A stretch of 64,000 bases of DNA, taken from contig NZ_JALJYF010000001.1 of NCBI RefSeq assembly GCF_024170465.1, forward strand, positions 186,001 through 250,000, written 5' to 3'. Every line of letters begins with the position of its first letter. Positions within the stretch are counted from its first letter, which is position 1. Positions 18,670-27,951 of the stretch are shown one piece after another. The notes under the pieces were generated by a model, which did no database searches, was not told the DNA's origin, and saw only the letters and a list, made by a program, of their open reading frames with translations. The stretch comes from Natronospira proteinivora (GTDB taxonomy: Bacteria > Pseudomonadota > Gammaproteobacteria > Natronospirales > Natronospiraceae). The position numbers and the translations under genes are program-made.

Positions 18670-19959
18670 TTAACGGAGCAGGGGATCGGGGGAGGCGATC
18701 TCGACAGCCTCTCCACATTGGAAATCAACGCGGCGGGCATCGGCCAGCGTGTCCCGAATCATCTGCTCATACTCCGGAAATGCATTGCTTTCCTCCCCTT
18801 CCAGACGGTGATGCTGGGAGCGGGTGCGGGGAGATTGCTCAATCAGGGCGCAGCAGTCCTTGTAGGGCCGGATGGCGTTATCAAAGGTTCCGATACGGCG
18901 GGCGATATCGATGATCTCCTGCTTATCCAGACCCACCAGGGGGCGAAGGATAGGCAGGGTCACCGCACGGGATTTACTCACCATGTTTTCCAGGGTCTGG
19001 GAGGCCACCTGCCCCAGACTATCCCCGTTGGCTAGGGCCAGGGCGCCGGTTTCGGCGCACAGGGCTTCGGCCACCCGGGCCATGAAACGGCGGAACATGA
19101 TCACCCCGTAATCGCTGGGAGCGGCCAGCATGGCCAGGTCGAAGTGGGTGTAGGGCACCAGATAAAGCCTAGAGCGTACGGTGAAATGGCTCAGATGGCG
19201 TGCCATTTCCACCACTTTATTCTGTTCCAGGTCGTGTTGCTGCTGATGGGTGGCGGTGAAATGGATGAAATCCTGAGGGCAACCCCGCTTGGCCATCATC
19301 CAGGCCGCCACTGGGGAATCGATGCCGCCCGAGAGCATGGTCATCAGACGCCCCCCGCTGCCCACCGGCAGCCCGCCCATGGCCGGACGACGTTCACAGA
19401 AGACGTAGATTCCTTCCGGGTAGAGATTGATGTGGAAGCTGCGGTCGGCGTGATTCAGGGAAACCTTTTCCCAATCGGTCTGCTGAATGATCTGTCCGCC
19501 CAGTTCCCGTTCCAGTTCGCTGGAACGGATGGCAAAGCGCTTGTCGGCCCGGTTTACTTTCACCCGAAAGGTTTGTCCGGCCTGGTGACTCACCCCGGCC
19601 AGGTCCAGCACTTGGGCCTGAATGGCCTCCAGGTGTTCTCTTCGGGGGCCTTCGGGGGTCGCTGTCCAGATGGCGGGCTGAATACGGGCCAGACCGGCCA
19701 CCTGTTCCAGGGTCTGCAACACCTCGGCCAGTCGTGATTGGCCGTCTTCCGGCACCTCGACAAACAGCCGCTTGTGCCGCCAATGGGCGGACCAGCCCGG
19801 GCCGGCAAAGGCCAGGTGCAGATTGATGTTCTCCCGCAGCCGTTTTTTGAAATCCTTGAGATTCCGGCCTTTCAGCGCCAACTCACCATAAGTGAGCAGG
19901 ATGCGGTTAATGCGGCTGTTTTGGGGGACAACCGGGCTGTCGTCGTGTTGTTGGCTCAT
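18670..19959 (-). CDS. thiI: tRNA 4-thiouridine synthase ThiI, short form without rhodanese domain
   Basis: ThiI adenylates U8 of tRNA for sulfur transfer and, in enterics, also feeds sulfur to thiamine thiazole. The 429-residue product has a ferredoxin-like and THUMP region (LLTYGELALKGRN; KRFAIRSSELERELGG), then the PP-loop LSGGIDSPVAAWMM and the conserved FRRFM and ANGDSLGQVASQTLENM blocks. It keeps a Cys near YKDCCALI but ends about 50 residues before the length of E. coli ThiI and lacks the rhodanese domain with its persulfide Cys. I chose the ATG at 19959 (SQQHDD); 57 upstream in-frame bases code for no recognisable sequence. It is divergent from the YigZ gene, with 47 bp between. Confidence 0.9.
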   Translation of the reverse strand: MSQQHDDSPVVPQNSRINRILLTYGELALKGRNLKDFKKRLRENINLHLAFAGPGWSAHWRHKRLFVEVPEDGQSRLAEVLQTLEQVAGLARIQPAIWTATPEGPRREHLEAIQAQVLDLAGVSHQAGQTFRVKVNRADKRFAIRSSELERELGGQIIQQTDWEKVSLNHADRSFHINLYPEGIYVFCERRPAMGGLPVGSGGRLMTMLSGGIDSPVAAWMMAKRGCPQDFIHFTATHQQQHDLEQNKVVEMARHLSHFTVRSRLYLVPYTHFDLAMLAAPSDYGVIMFRRFMARVAEALCAETGALALANGDSLGQVASQTLENMVSKSRAVTLPILRPLVGLDKQEIIDIARRIGTFDNAIRPYKDCCALIEQSPRTRSQHHRLEGEESNAFPEYEQMIRDTLADARRVDFQCGEAVEIASPDPLLR

Positions 19960-20006
19960 GGGTCTGAATGTTCTGAAGATATTGTCGCGAGCGAAATAAG
20001 CCGCCC

Positions 20007-20699
20007 ATGATAACATCCCGCCTTGCCTTGATGCCGCTGGAGGTCCGATTGCAGGCTGGTCATACCCCCTATCAATATCCGGATGGTGAGGTGGCGCGTG
20101 AGCTTGAGGTGAAACGCAGCCGCTTTATCGCCCTGATCGGACCCGCCGCCAGCCGGGGGGAGGCCATGACCTTCGTCGAGCGCTGCCAGAGCCGTTATCC
20201 GGATGCCCGTCATGTCTGCTGGGCCTTCGTGGCCGGCAACCCTGCGGGTGGGGCGGAAATGGGCAGCAATGATGCTGGTGAGCCGGCGGGGACCGCCGGC
20301 CGGCCCATGCTCTCTGTGTTGGAGCACAAGGGCCTGGGTGATGTGGTGGCCGTGGTGATTCGTTATTTCGGCGGTATCAAGCTGGGCGCCGGTGGACTGG
20401 TGAGGGCCTATTCAGCGGCTGTTCAGCAGGCACTGGATGGTTTGCCATTGGCCTGGCGCGAGCCGATGATCGAACGCCTCCTTAAGTTTGATTTCGAATT
20501 CGAAAGTCTGGTACGCCGGCTGGTGCCGGCCTATGGGGGCCATCTCGAGGCCCCGGACTATGCCCAGCAGGTGACCGCTGCATTGCAGATTCGAGAGGTT
20601 GACTGGCCCGCCCTGGAGGATGCCCTGCGGGAAGCCAGTCGGGCCCGTATTCAAGCATTCGACACCCAAGATAATGATGGAAAAGACCATGGCAAATGA
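20007..20699 (+). CDS. yigZ: YigZ/IMPACT family protein
   Basis: The 230-residue product has the UPF0029/IMPACT N-terminal domain: EVKRSRFIALIGP, HVCWAFVAG, SNDAGEPAGTAGRPML, and VVIRYFGGIKLGAGGLVRAY, which are the family's strongest motifs. A YigZ-type C-terminal domain follows. The molecular role is not settled; IMPACT relatives in eukaryotes modulate translation control. The ATG at 20007 is used; one at 20031 is also possible. It overlaps the following small gene by 11 bp, so the two are probably co-translated. Confidence 0.9.
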   Translation: MITSRLALMPLEVRLQAGHTPYQYPDGEVARELEVKRSRFIALIGPAASRGEAMTFVERCQSRYPDARHVCWAFVAGNPAGGAEMGSNDAGEPAGTAGRPMLSVLEHKGLGDVVAVVIRYFGGIKLGAGGLVRAYSAAVQQALDGLPLAWREPMIERLLKFDFEFESLVRRLVPAYGGHLEAPDYAQQVTAALQIREVDWPALEDALREASRARIQAFDTQDNDGKDHGK

Positions 20700-21186
20700 C
20701 CCGCAAGCCCAATCCGATGAATTGAAACTGGCCTCGGAGGAATATCGCCTGGTGGTGGCACCGGCCCTGGCGGCCGCGGCGGAGACGGCCGCTGAGCGGG
20801 GTGACCCTCAGCTGTTCAATGATATGGCCTCCATGCTGGCTTTGTGCTGGATGGTGGAAGGGTTGGTGGCGGCCTACCAGCGCGAGGTGGATCGGGAGCA
20901 ATGGGTCTCGGAAGCTCCCGCCATGGATGCGGCCCCCCTGGGGGCTTGTGCCCTGGTCTTTACCGAGTCGGATCTGGAAGCGGATCAGGTCAATGAGTGT
21001 ATCGGTGCGCTGGCTCAGGCCAGCCGGCTACTCAAGGAAGATGGTGTGGACAAGGCTGGGCGGGAGGCGCTAACCGCCGCTTGGCGGGCCCTGCGGGTCG
21101 ATGCCTATGAGCAGGCCATTGATCGTTTACAGGGCTGTGCCCGCGCCATGGCAGTGGCGGTGGATGAGTGGGAGCAGCATCGTTAA
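20689..21186 (+). CDS. Small acidic protein of unknown function
   Basis: The 165-residue product (ATG at 20689, ANDPQAQSDELKLASEEYR) is predicted to be all-helical, soluble and acidic, with Ala-rich amphipathic stretches (APALAAAAETAAERGD; REALTAAWRALRVDAYEQAIDRLQ). There is no signal peptide or membrane segment. I recognise no family. Overlap with the YigZ gene suggests co-expression. It runs convergently into the lipoprotein gene that follows, overlapping it by four bases. Confidence 0.65.
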   Translation: MANDPQAQSDELKLASEEYRLVVAPALAAAAETAAERGDPQLFNDMASMLALCWMVEGLVAAYQREVDREQWVSEAPAMDAAPLGACALVFTESDLEADQVNECIGALAQASRLLKEDGVDKAGREALTAAWRALRVDAYEQAIDRLQGCARAMAVAVDEWEQHR

Positions 21187-21581
21187 GGGCTGTCTTCTTC
21201 CCTGGGGTAGGTCCGACATTGAATCCAGCGTGTCTCCTGCCAGCTCCGTTCTTCGCAGCGGAATTCACCGCGCTGGGTGCTCAGGCGTCGACGGGGGTCG
21301 TGGGCATCCATGTAATCTTGCTGGGGATCAATGATTTCCAGGGCAAACAGCTGGCGTTGCTCGCGCTGGTCCTGTTGGGCCTGGCGGCAGCGGGTATAGG
21401 CCGGAGAAGGGTATTCATGGCCCTGCTCTTGGCAGCGGGTATCGTCCCGCTTGGCCTGTTCAATATTGGATTGCCGGTCACGGGTTCGTTGATCACTGAC
21501 AAAGCCGCTGCAAGCCAGACTGGTCAGGGCTAGGCTGATTATCAGAGTAACAGCGCTTGTGCGGATCATCTGCATGGTCAT
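21183..21581 (-). CDS. Small predicted lipoprotein of unknown function
   Basis: About 132 residues from the ATG at 21581 (another ATG at 21575 also fits the CGGAGAG ribosome binding site). The N-terminus is a hydrophobic signal ending LTSLACSG, a plausible lipobox. The mature part is highly charged and rich in Gln, Arg and Asp (SDQRTRDRQSNIEQAKRDD; RQAQQDQREQRQ), with four more cysteines (TRCQEQ, YTRCRQ, EFRCEER, IQCRTY) that could form disulfides. I recognise no family. It is alone on the minus strand between two plus-strand genes. Confidence 0.65.
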   Translation of the reverse strand: MTMQMIRTSAVTLIISLALTSLACSGFVSDQRTRDRQSNIEQAKRDDTRCQEQGHEYPSPAYTRCRQAQQDQREQRQLFALEIIDPQQDYMDAHDPRRRLSTQRGEFRCEERSWQETRWIQCRTYPREEDSP

Positions 21582-21792
21582 CACTCTCCGGGATTGCTCT
21601 CATTGTCCCTGATTACACCGGCTATCACCAAGTGCTTTGCTGTCGCGAGCGGTAGCAAACTGCTAAAGTTTGACCGGTTCCTGGTCGAATAGGTTCATGG
21701 GCCGAAAAGCCAATTGATTGGACAGGATCAATGAGCAACCTGAACCGGGATGTTTTTGGATGCCGAATGTATACCAATAGGGAAGGCTGGTA

Positions 21793-24315
21793 ATGCTGAC
21801 AGGTCAGTTGATGGTGACCGATAGGGATGTGGATAGCCAAGTTCGGGCGGAGATGATCAAGCGCCTGTTCACCTATTGTTTTCCCTCCCATATTGTCTGT
21901 ATTCCGGCTGCCGTTCTGATTGCCATTCTGGTATCTGCCGTGGTGTCCTGGAACGTGGCACTGGGTTGGGCTCTGGCCCTGATTATATCCGAGCTGGGTC
22001 GCCTGGTGGCCTGCCTGTTTTTCTTTCGTTCTCGTGGTCACGTCAATAATTCGGGTATCTGGTTTGCCATATTCCTGACCGGTGCCTTGGTCTCCGGGGC
22101 CATCTGGGGTTCGGCCGGGGTGCTATTGTTTCCTGAAGGCCAGCCGGAATATCAAATCATCATGGCTCTGATTCTCGTGGCCATAGCTGGCATTGGATTG
22201 CCCCTGCTGGCACCGGCGTTCTGGTTATATATGGTCATCATGGTGTTGATACTGGCACCGATCTCCCTGATGTTGCTGTTGAACAGTTCCTCCCTCACTC
22301 AGATTGCCGCGGTTCTAATCGGTTTGTCGGCACTGGTATTGGTCCTTGCGGCTCGCCGCCTTAATTGGGATCAGACCGAATCCGTCGCGGCCCGGCATTC
22401 CTTCGCCTCGGCTGCCGAATCTCTGCGTCAGGAAGTGGATGAACGGCGCCGGATCGAGACCGAGTTGCGGCGCCGGGAGACCACGAACCAGCGCCGTAAG
22501 CTGATCCTGATGGAGCTGGCCCGGCATTCAGTGATTGCCGAGGGGGACCTGGCGCAAGCCCTGAGGGAAGTCTCCCAGTCGGTGGCCCGTGGCTTGGGGG
22601 TGACCCGTATATCCGTCTGGTTTCTGTCGCAAGAGAATGCGCAATTCGATTGCCGACTGATTCTGGATGGTGATCGGGTGGATAATGCCCCCAATCTGAA
22701 CCTGGATATCCGGATTGACCGGGCTGATCGCGAGGAATTTGAACGTCTGCGGACACTGGTGGTACCGGATGTGAAGAATCATGCCCATGCCGGACGCTAC
22801 TGGGATGACTATTTTCGCAGCACAGGGATTCACTCCATTCTTGCTGCCCCCTTTCGCCGGGACGGTCGAGTGCGCGGTTTTTTGATGGCCGAATCCCGGA
22901 TCCAGCGATTTTGGACCGAAGATGACGATAGCTTTATTAGTTCGGCGGTGGATTTTATTTCTCTGGCCATGGCGGCCTCCGATCGACGAAAGGCTCAGCA
23001 TCGTCTGCGGGAGATGGCAACCCTGGATGGTTTGACCCGTTTGCCCAATCGCAACGCTTTTCATGAGTTCATCGGTCAATCCATTAAGTCGGCGGCAGAA
23101 GAAGGCAACCGTCTGGGACTGCTGTTTGTGGATTTGGACCGTTTCAAGGCCGTCAATGACTCCCTGGGCCACCATGCGGGTGACATTGTGCTGCAGGAAA
23201 TGTCCCAGCGACTTCTGGACAGCCTGCGGGATGGAGACTGGGTGGCTCGACTGGCCGGTGACGAATTCACCGTCATCGTGCATGACTTGGAAAGCCTGGA
23301 GACCCTGCGGGGTATCGCCAACCGAGTTCGCAAATCGCTGATTCAGCCCATGGTGCTGGATAACACCGAGATAACACTGACCTGCAGCATTGGCATTGCG
23401 ATCTATCCGGATGATGCCGAGGACCCGGAGCGCCTGCTGCAAAGCGCGGATGCGGCCATGTACGAAGCCAAGAAACAAGGCCGCAACCGTTATGCCTTCT
23501 TTACGCCGGAGTTGCGTGAACGTGCGGTGCGGAGGCTTTCCCTGGACAATGAGCTGCGCCGGGCAGTGGAGGACAATGAATTCCTACTGCATTACCAGCC
23601 CATTGTTCGTCCTGAGACGGGCACGATGGTGGGGGTGGAAGCCTTGGTTCGTTGGCAGCGTTCGGATGGTCGTATGATCTCGCCCGGGGAATTTATTCCT
23701 CTGGCCGAGGAGACCGGACTGGTGGTACCCATCGGGGAATGGGTGCTCAATGAAGCCCTGATGCAATTGGGGGAATGGGATCGCGACCATCATGGCGGTC
23801 TGACAATGAGTGTGAATTTTTCCATGGTTCAGTGTCGCCATGGTGGCCTGCCGGCCATGGTGGATCGGGCCCTGAACCGAAGCGGCATCGATTCGGCACG
23901 CCTGGTGGCCGAGGTGACTGAAAGCGATGTGCTGGTGGGCCAACAGCAGTATCAGGCCGTCTTTGACCGCTTACGGGAGCGCGGCGTCCGGGTGGCCATG
24001 GATGATTTCGGCACCGGCAGTTCCTCCCTGGGCCAGCTGAAGCGCCTGCCAGTGGACATTCTCAAGCTGGATCGCTCTTTCGTGCGCGATATCACCAAGT
24101 CCAGCCAGGATGAGGCCATTACCCGGGCCGCCATCACCATGGCGGATGCCCTGGGCCTGAACGTGATTGCTGAAGGGGTGGAGGAGGCTACCCAGCGGGA
24201 TTTGCTGATCGACGCCGGTTGTCGCTTGATGCAGGGCTTTTATTTTAGCCGCCCAAGGCCAGCGGAGGAAATCGAAGGGCTCTTGCGTGAGAAGCGCAAT
24301 TTACCGGAAAGCTGA
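21793..24315 (+). CDS. Membrane GAF-GGDEF-EAL protein (cyclic-di-GMP synthesis/degradation)
   Basis: This 840-residue protein can in principle make and break c-di-GMP. The first 190 residues hold several hydrophobic helices (integral membrane sensor), followed by a short coiled coil, a GAF domain (about 235-395), a GGDEF domain with active AGDEF (488-492), and an EAL domain with the catalytic EAL motif (616-618) plus later DDFGTGSSSL and AEGVE motifs. An RxxD (RDGD) five residues before AGDEF is a product-inhibition I-site. Both catalytic sites look intact, so net activity cannot be predicted. It stands alone; an HD-GYP protein for the same messenger lies at 42-43 kb. Confidence 0.93.
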   Translation: MLTGQLMVTDRDVDSQVRAEMIKRLFTYCFPSHIVCIPAAVLIAILVSAVVSWNVALGWALALIISELGRLVACLFFFRSRGHVNNSGIWFAIFLTGALVSGAIWGSAGVLLFPEGQPEYQIIMALILVAIAGIGLPLLAPAFWLYMVIMVLILAPISLMLLLNSSSLTQIAAVLIGLSALVLVLAARRLNWDQTESVAARHSFASAAESLRQEVDERRRIETELRRRETTNQRRKLILMELARHSVIAEGDLAQALREVSQSVARGLGVTRISVWFLSQENAQFDCRLILDGDRVDNAPNLNLDIRIDRADREEFERLRTLVVPDVKNHAHAGRYWDDYFRSTGIHSILAAPFRRDGRVRGFLMAESRIQRFWTEDDDSFISSAVDFISLAMAASDRRKAQHRLREMATLDGLTRLPNRNAFHEFIGQSIKSAAEEGNRLGLLFVDLDRFKAVNDSLGHHAGDIVLQEMSQRLLDSLRDGDWVARLAGDEFTVIVHDLESLETLRGIANRVRKSLIQPMVLDNTEITLTCSIGIAIYPDDAEDPERLLQSADAAMYEAKKQGRNRYAFFTPELRERAVRRLSLDNELRRAVEDNEFLLHYQPIVRPETGTMVGVEALVRWQRSDGRMISPGEFIPLAEETGLVVPIGEWVLNEALMQLGEWDRDHHGGLTMSVNFSMVQCRHGGLPAMVDRALNRSGIDSARLVAEVTESDVLVGQQQYQAVFDRLRERGVRVAMDDFGTGSSSLGQLKRLPVDILKLDRSFVRDITKSSQDEAITRAAITMADALGLNVIAEGVEEATQRDLLIDAGCRLMQGFYFSRPRPAEEIEGLLREKRNLPES

Positions 24316-24382
24316 TCCTCCAGACTGAGAATGTTGGGGGAGGTGAGCTGGCTTGGGCTTCGTTTGAGTTGCCAAGGTAGAC
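24314..24382. repeat. Dispersed imperfect repeat, copy A
   Basis: This about 70-bp sequence starting gatcctccagactgag and containing gtgagctggcttgggcttcg resembles 31978-32044 at roughly 70% of positions, judged by eye. It lies directly after the stop codon of the GGDEF-EAL gene. It shows no coding potential. Confidence 0.45.
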
Positions 24383-24424
24383 AGTTCCGAGCCAGATTGT
24401 TCTTCCCGAAATGTCACGAAGCAC

Positions 24425-24456
24425 AAAAAAGCCCCGCCAAACGGCGGGGCTTTTTT
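24425..24456. terminator. Bidirectional intrinsic terminator
   Basis: The perfect stem aaaaaagccccgcc / ggcggggctttttt with a 4-nt loop (aaac) serves the convergent GGDEF-EAL gene and fadE. Confidence 0.92.
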
Positions 24457-24499
24457 GACGTGGTGGACCATTCTTCAGCCCACCGGATCCTCTTTGTAT

Positions 24500-26959
24500 T
24501 CAGCTGGCCTTGGCCGCCTGCTTGGCGGTCTTGCCGGCATGGGCCTCCGGTGCCCGTTCCGGATCCAGCTCGTCCACGGCAATAGCCGCGGCCGTGGCCT
24601 TGGCGGATTCCCGGATGACCTCGGCTTCCTGTTCGGCGATCACCTTTTCTTCCACGCCCCGCTGGAGATGCTCCTCCAGATTGTTGGGAGTCAGGCGAAC
24701 ACCCAGGCCCTTCTGCAAGCGGGCTTCCAGGGGCTCGGCGGCCAGCATGCGCTCCATGGCGTATTCCACCTTGCCCACCGGATCGGCCGGGTCGTTGCTG
24801 ATGAATACACCGCGGGTCAGGCGATCCCGAGCTGCGGACGGGGTCAGCAGCAGGGAGGCCACCTCATGGCCCAGCTTGTCAGTGGGCCGGCGATAACTGC
24901 TGCCGGTGGGCATCACCACCCACTTCACCAGGCGACCCAGCAAGGGCGAGGGGAAGTTGCGGAAGATCTCGTTGAGTCGATCTTCAATGGTGTGCAGGGA
25001 GTCCTGACAGGCCCAGTGCACCAGCGGCAGATCCGAGGCCGGGCGACCCTGATCCTCGAACTGCTTGAGCATGGCCGAGCCCATGTAGAGATGGCTCAGG
25101 ACATCGCCAAAGCGGGCAGACAGCTTCTCCTTGCGCTTGAGCTCACCACCCAAGAGCAGCAGGGCCACATCCGCAGAGAAGGCAAAGGCCGAGCTCATTC
25201 GGGAGAACTGCTTGTAATAGCGGCTGACTTCCCCGGCTTCCGGGCTGCGGATAAACAGGCCCCGGGTCAGGCCGGTGACGAAGGCGCGCACCGCATTGCT
25301 GATGGTAAAGCCCACATGGGAGAACAGGGCCCGGTCAAACTTGGCCACGGCCTGTTCCTCATCCTCCATGCCCACGCATTCCATCTCCTTGAGAAGATAG
25401 GGATGGCAGCGGATGGCGCCCTGGCCGAAGATCATCAGGCCCCGGGTCAGGATGTTGGCCCCTTCCACCGTGATGCTGATGGGAATGGACTGATAGGTGC
25501 GGGCCAGATAGTTGCTCGGCCCCATCATGACACCCTTACCGGCATGAATGTCCATGGCGTCATTGACCACTTGGCGCATGCCTTCGGTGCAGTGATACTT
25601 GAGGATGGCCGACAGGACTGAGGGCTTCTCGCCCAGATCCAGGGCGCCGGCGGTCATTCGCCGCATGGCTTCCATGCGGTAGGTATAGCCGCCAATCCGG
25701 GTCATGGCTTCTTCTACCCCTTCGAACTTGCCGATGGGGGTCTTGAACTGCTTGCGGACCCGGGCATAAGCACCGGTGGTGCGGCTGGAGATCTTGCCCG
25801 CACCGGTACCCAGGGCCGGCAGGGAAATGGCACGGCCCACGGACAGGCAGTTCATCAGCATGCGCCAGCCTTCACCGATGAAGTCCTGACCGCCGATCAG
25901 ATGCTCCATGGGAACGAAGACATCCTTGCCGCGGGTGGGTCCGTTCTGGAAGGAGGCATTGAGGGGGAAGTGACGCTGGCCAATCTCCACCCCGGGTGTG
26001 TCGGTGGGAATCAGGGCCAGGGTAATGCCCAGGCTCTTTTTGTCGCCCAGCAATCCGTCCGGGTCGTAGGCCTTGAAGGCCACACCCAGCAGGGTGGCCA
26101 CCGGTGCCAGGGTGATGTAGCGCTTGTCCCAGGTAATTCTAAAGCCCAGCACTTCCTTGCCGTTGTGCTCACCTTTACAGACGATGCCGGTATCGGGCAG
26201 AGCGCCGGCATCGGAACCCGCGTGGGGACCGGTGAGGGCGAAGCAGGGAATCTCCTCGCCCTTGGCCAGCCGGGGCAGATAATAGTCTTTTTGCTTGTCG
26301 GTGCCGTAATGTAGCAACAGCTCACCCGGGCCCAGGGAATTGGGCACCATCACGGTGACCCCGGCGGAGGGGCTGCGGCTGGCCACTTTCATCACCACCG
26401 AGGAGTGGGCCAGGGCCGAGAAACCATGCCCCCCGTACTCCTTGGGAATGATCATGCCGAAAAAGCCCTTCTCCCGGATGAAGTCCCAGGTGGCGGCCGG
26501 CAGATCGTTTTTCTCGTGAGTGATCTCCCAGTCGTCGAGCATCTTGCAGAGCGCTTCGGTGGGGCCGTCCACAAAGGCCTGCTCCTCGTCGCTCAGCTGG
26601 GGAGACGGGTAGCTGAGGAGCTTGTTCCAGTCCGGCTTGCCGGTAAACAGGTCCGCATCCCACCAGGTGTTACCCGCATCCAGGGCAACCCGCTCGGTCT
26701 GGGAAATGGGTGGCATGACCGAACGGAACCAGGCCAGCAGCTTGCGGCTGAACAGATTGCGCCGCAGGGGCGTGACGTTCAGGGGAATCGCCACGGCCAA
26801 AAATACAATGGTTCCGATCAGGGGGAAGCTGCCGGAAATCAGCCAGTTGACACCCAGAAGACCGGCAAAGGCCAGCGTCCAGACAGGCAGTTTGGAACGG
26901 GTGTAGGCCAGAGTCAGTGCCAGAGCGATGGTAACGAGAAACCAAACAAGGCCGGACAT
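24500..26959 (-). CDS. fadE: Acyl-CoA dehydrogenase FadE
   Basis: FadE catalyses the first step of fatty-acid beta-oxidation, forming trans-2-enoyl-CoA with FAD. The 819-residue protein is the large gammaproteobacterial FadE type (about 815 residues in E. coli). It has hydrophobic N-terminal helices (1-55, membrane association), then the acyl-CoA dehydrogenase core (IPKEYGGHGFSALAHS; FALTGPHAGSDAG; HAGKGVMMGPSNYLARTYQ; ITVEGANILTRGLMIFGQGA) and the FadE-specific C-terminal DUF1974-like domain. The ATG at 26959 follows a GGAGGACAACC ribosome binding site. A PsrA-like operator lies upstream. Confidence 0.95.
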   Translation of the reverse strand: MSGLVWFLVTIALALTLAYTRSKLPVWTLAFAGLLGVNWLISGSFPLIGTIVFLAVAIPLNVTPLRRNLFSRKLLAWFRSVMPPISQTERVALDAGNTWWDADLFTGKPDWNKLLSYPSPQLSDEEQAFVDGPTEALCKMLDDWEITHEKNDLPAATWDFIREKGFFGMIIPKEYGGHGFSALAHSSVVMKVASRSPSAGVTVMVPNSLGPGELLLHYGTDKQKDYYLPRLAKGEEIPCFALTGPHAGSDAGALPDTGIVCKGEHNGKEVLGFRITWDKRYITLAPVATLLGVAFKAYDPDGLLGDKKSLGITLALIPTDTPGVEIGQRHFPLNASFQNGPTRGKDVFVPMEHLIGGQDFIGEGWRMLMNCLSVGRAISLPALGTGAGKISSRTTGAYARVRKQFKTPIGKFEGVEEAMTRIGGYTYRMEAMRRMTAGALDLGEKPSVLSAILKYHCTEGMRQVVNDAMDIHAGKGVMMGPSNYLARTYQSIPISITVEGANILTRGLMIFGQGAIRCHPYLLKEMECVGMEDEEQAVAKFDRALFSHVGFTISNAVRAFVTGLTRGLFIRSPEAGEVSRYYKQFSRMSSAFAFSADVALLLLGGELKRKEKLSARFGDVLSHLYMGSAMLKQFEDQGRPASDLPLVHWACQDSLHTIEDRLNEIFRNFPSPLLGRLVKWVVMPTGSSYRRPTDKLGHEVASLLLTPSAARDRLTRGVFISNDPADPVGKVEYAMERMLAAEPLEARLQKGLGVRLTPNNLEEHLQRGVEEKVIAEQEAEVIRESAKATAAAIAVDELDPERAPEAHAGKTAKQAAKAS

Positions 26960-27034
26960 GGTTGTCCTCCTGTGAGAAGTGTCGCTGAGAAGTCGTCAAA
27001 AGGGCCCCGTCAATAAGGACGCTTGGGCCAAATT

Positions 27035-27048
27035 CAAACGCTTGTTTC
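27035..27048. promoter_or_regulatory. PsrA-like operator upstream of fadE
   Basis: CAAACGCTTGTTTC fits the published consensus for the TetR-type fatty-acid regulator PsrA, (G/C)AAAC-N2-4-GTTT(G/C). It lies about 80 bp upstream of the fadE start, in the gap between fadE and nadC. Long-chain acyl-CoA would relieve repression. The assignment is based on the motif and the target gene. Confidence 0.5.
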
Positions 27049-27100
27049 AAGGGCCAGCCAGCATATCATATTCCGCTGGCGTGGGTGACTGCAGGCCGGA

Positions 27101-27928
27101 TTATTCCAGTCGCATGGATAAATCCACGGCCCGGATATGCTTGGTCAGGGCGCCGACCGAAATGTAGTTCACTCCGGTGGCGGCCACTTGAGCCAGGGCC
27201 GCTTCAGTCAGCCCGCCGGAGGCCTCCAGCTTGGCACGACCCTGATTCAAGGCCACCGCCTCCGAGAGTTGTTCCAGGCTAAGGTTGTCCAGCAGCAAGC
27301 TGTCAGCACCCGCAGCCAGGGCCTGTTCGACTTCGGCCAGGTTTTCCACCTCCACTTCCACCGGAATCCCCGGATGACAGTCTCGGGCGGTGCTGACCGC
27401 CGGGGCGATGCCGCCGCAGGCGGCAATGTGATTTTCCTTGATGAGAATGCCATCGAACAGCCCGGTTCGATGGTTTTCACCGCCGCCGCAACGGACCGCA
27501 TATTTCTGGGCGGTTCGCAGGCCGGGTAGGGTCTTGCGGGTATCGAGAATGGTACAGCCGGTGCCGGCTACGGCCTCCACCAGACGGCGGGTGGCCGTGG
27601 CCGTGGACGACAGGGTTTGGAGAAAGTTAAGCGCCGTTCGTTCACCGCTGAGCAAAACCCGGGCCGGTCCGCTCAAGGTGCACAAAACCTGATTGGCTTG
27701 CACGGCATCGCCATCGGCCACATTCCAGTGGATCTGGATCCCGGGATCGATGGACTTGAAGACTGCATCCGCCCACGGTTGTCCACAAAACACGGCCGCT
27801 TCCCGGGTAATGATGCGTCCCCGGGCCGTGTTGCTTTCCGGGATGAGGGCAGCGGTCAGGTCACCCTGACCCAGGTCTTCATCCAGGGCGGCGGTTACCT
27901 GGCGAGTTAGATCGTCGGGGATTTGCAT
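27101..27928 (-). CDS. nadC: Nicotinate-nucleotide pyrophosphorylase (quinolinate phosphoribosyltransferase)
   Basis: NadC converts quinolinate and PRPP to nicotinate mononucleotide in de novo NAD synthesis. The 275-residue protein has [31 protein letters not shown], the substrate-binding [29 protein letters not shown] region, [10 protein letters not shown], and the C-terminal LEASGGL and [12 protein letters not shown] motifs. Length and motif order match the family. It is in the same orientation as fadE and the retropepsin-like gene, separated by short gaps. Confidence 0.97.
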   Translation of the reverse strand: MQIPDDLTRQVTAALDEDLGQGDLTAALIPESNTARGRIITREAAVFCGQPWADAVFKSIDPGIQIHWNVADGDAVQANQVLCTLSGPARVLLSGERTALNFLQTLSSTATATRRLVEAVAGTGCTILDTRKTLPGLRTAQKYAVRCGGGENHRTGLFDGILIKENHIAACGGIAPAVSTARDCHPGIPVEVEVENLAEVEQALAAGADSLLLDNLSLEQLSEAVALNQGRAKLEASGGLTEAALAQVAATGVNYISVGALTKHIRAVDLSMRLE

Positions 27929-27951
27929 GGGGTATGAGTCCTTGCCCTTGA

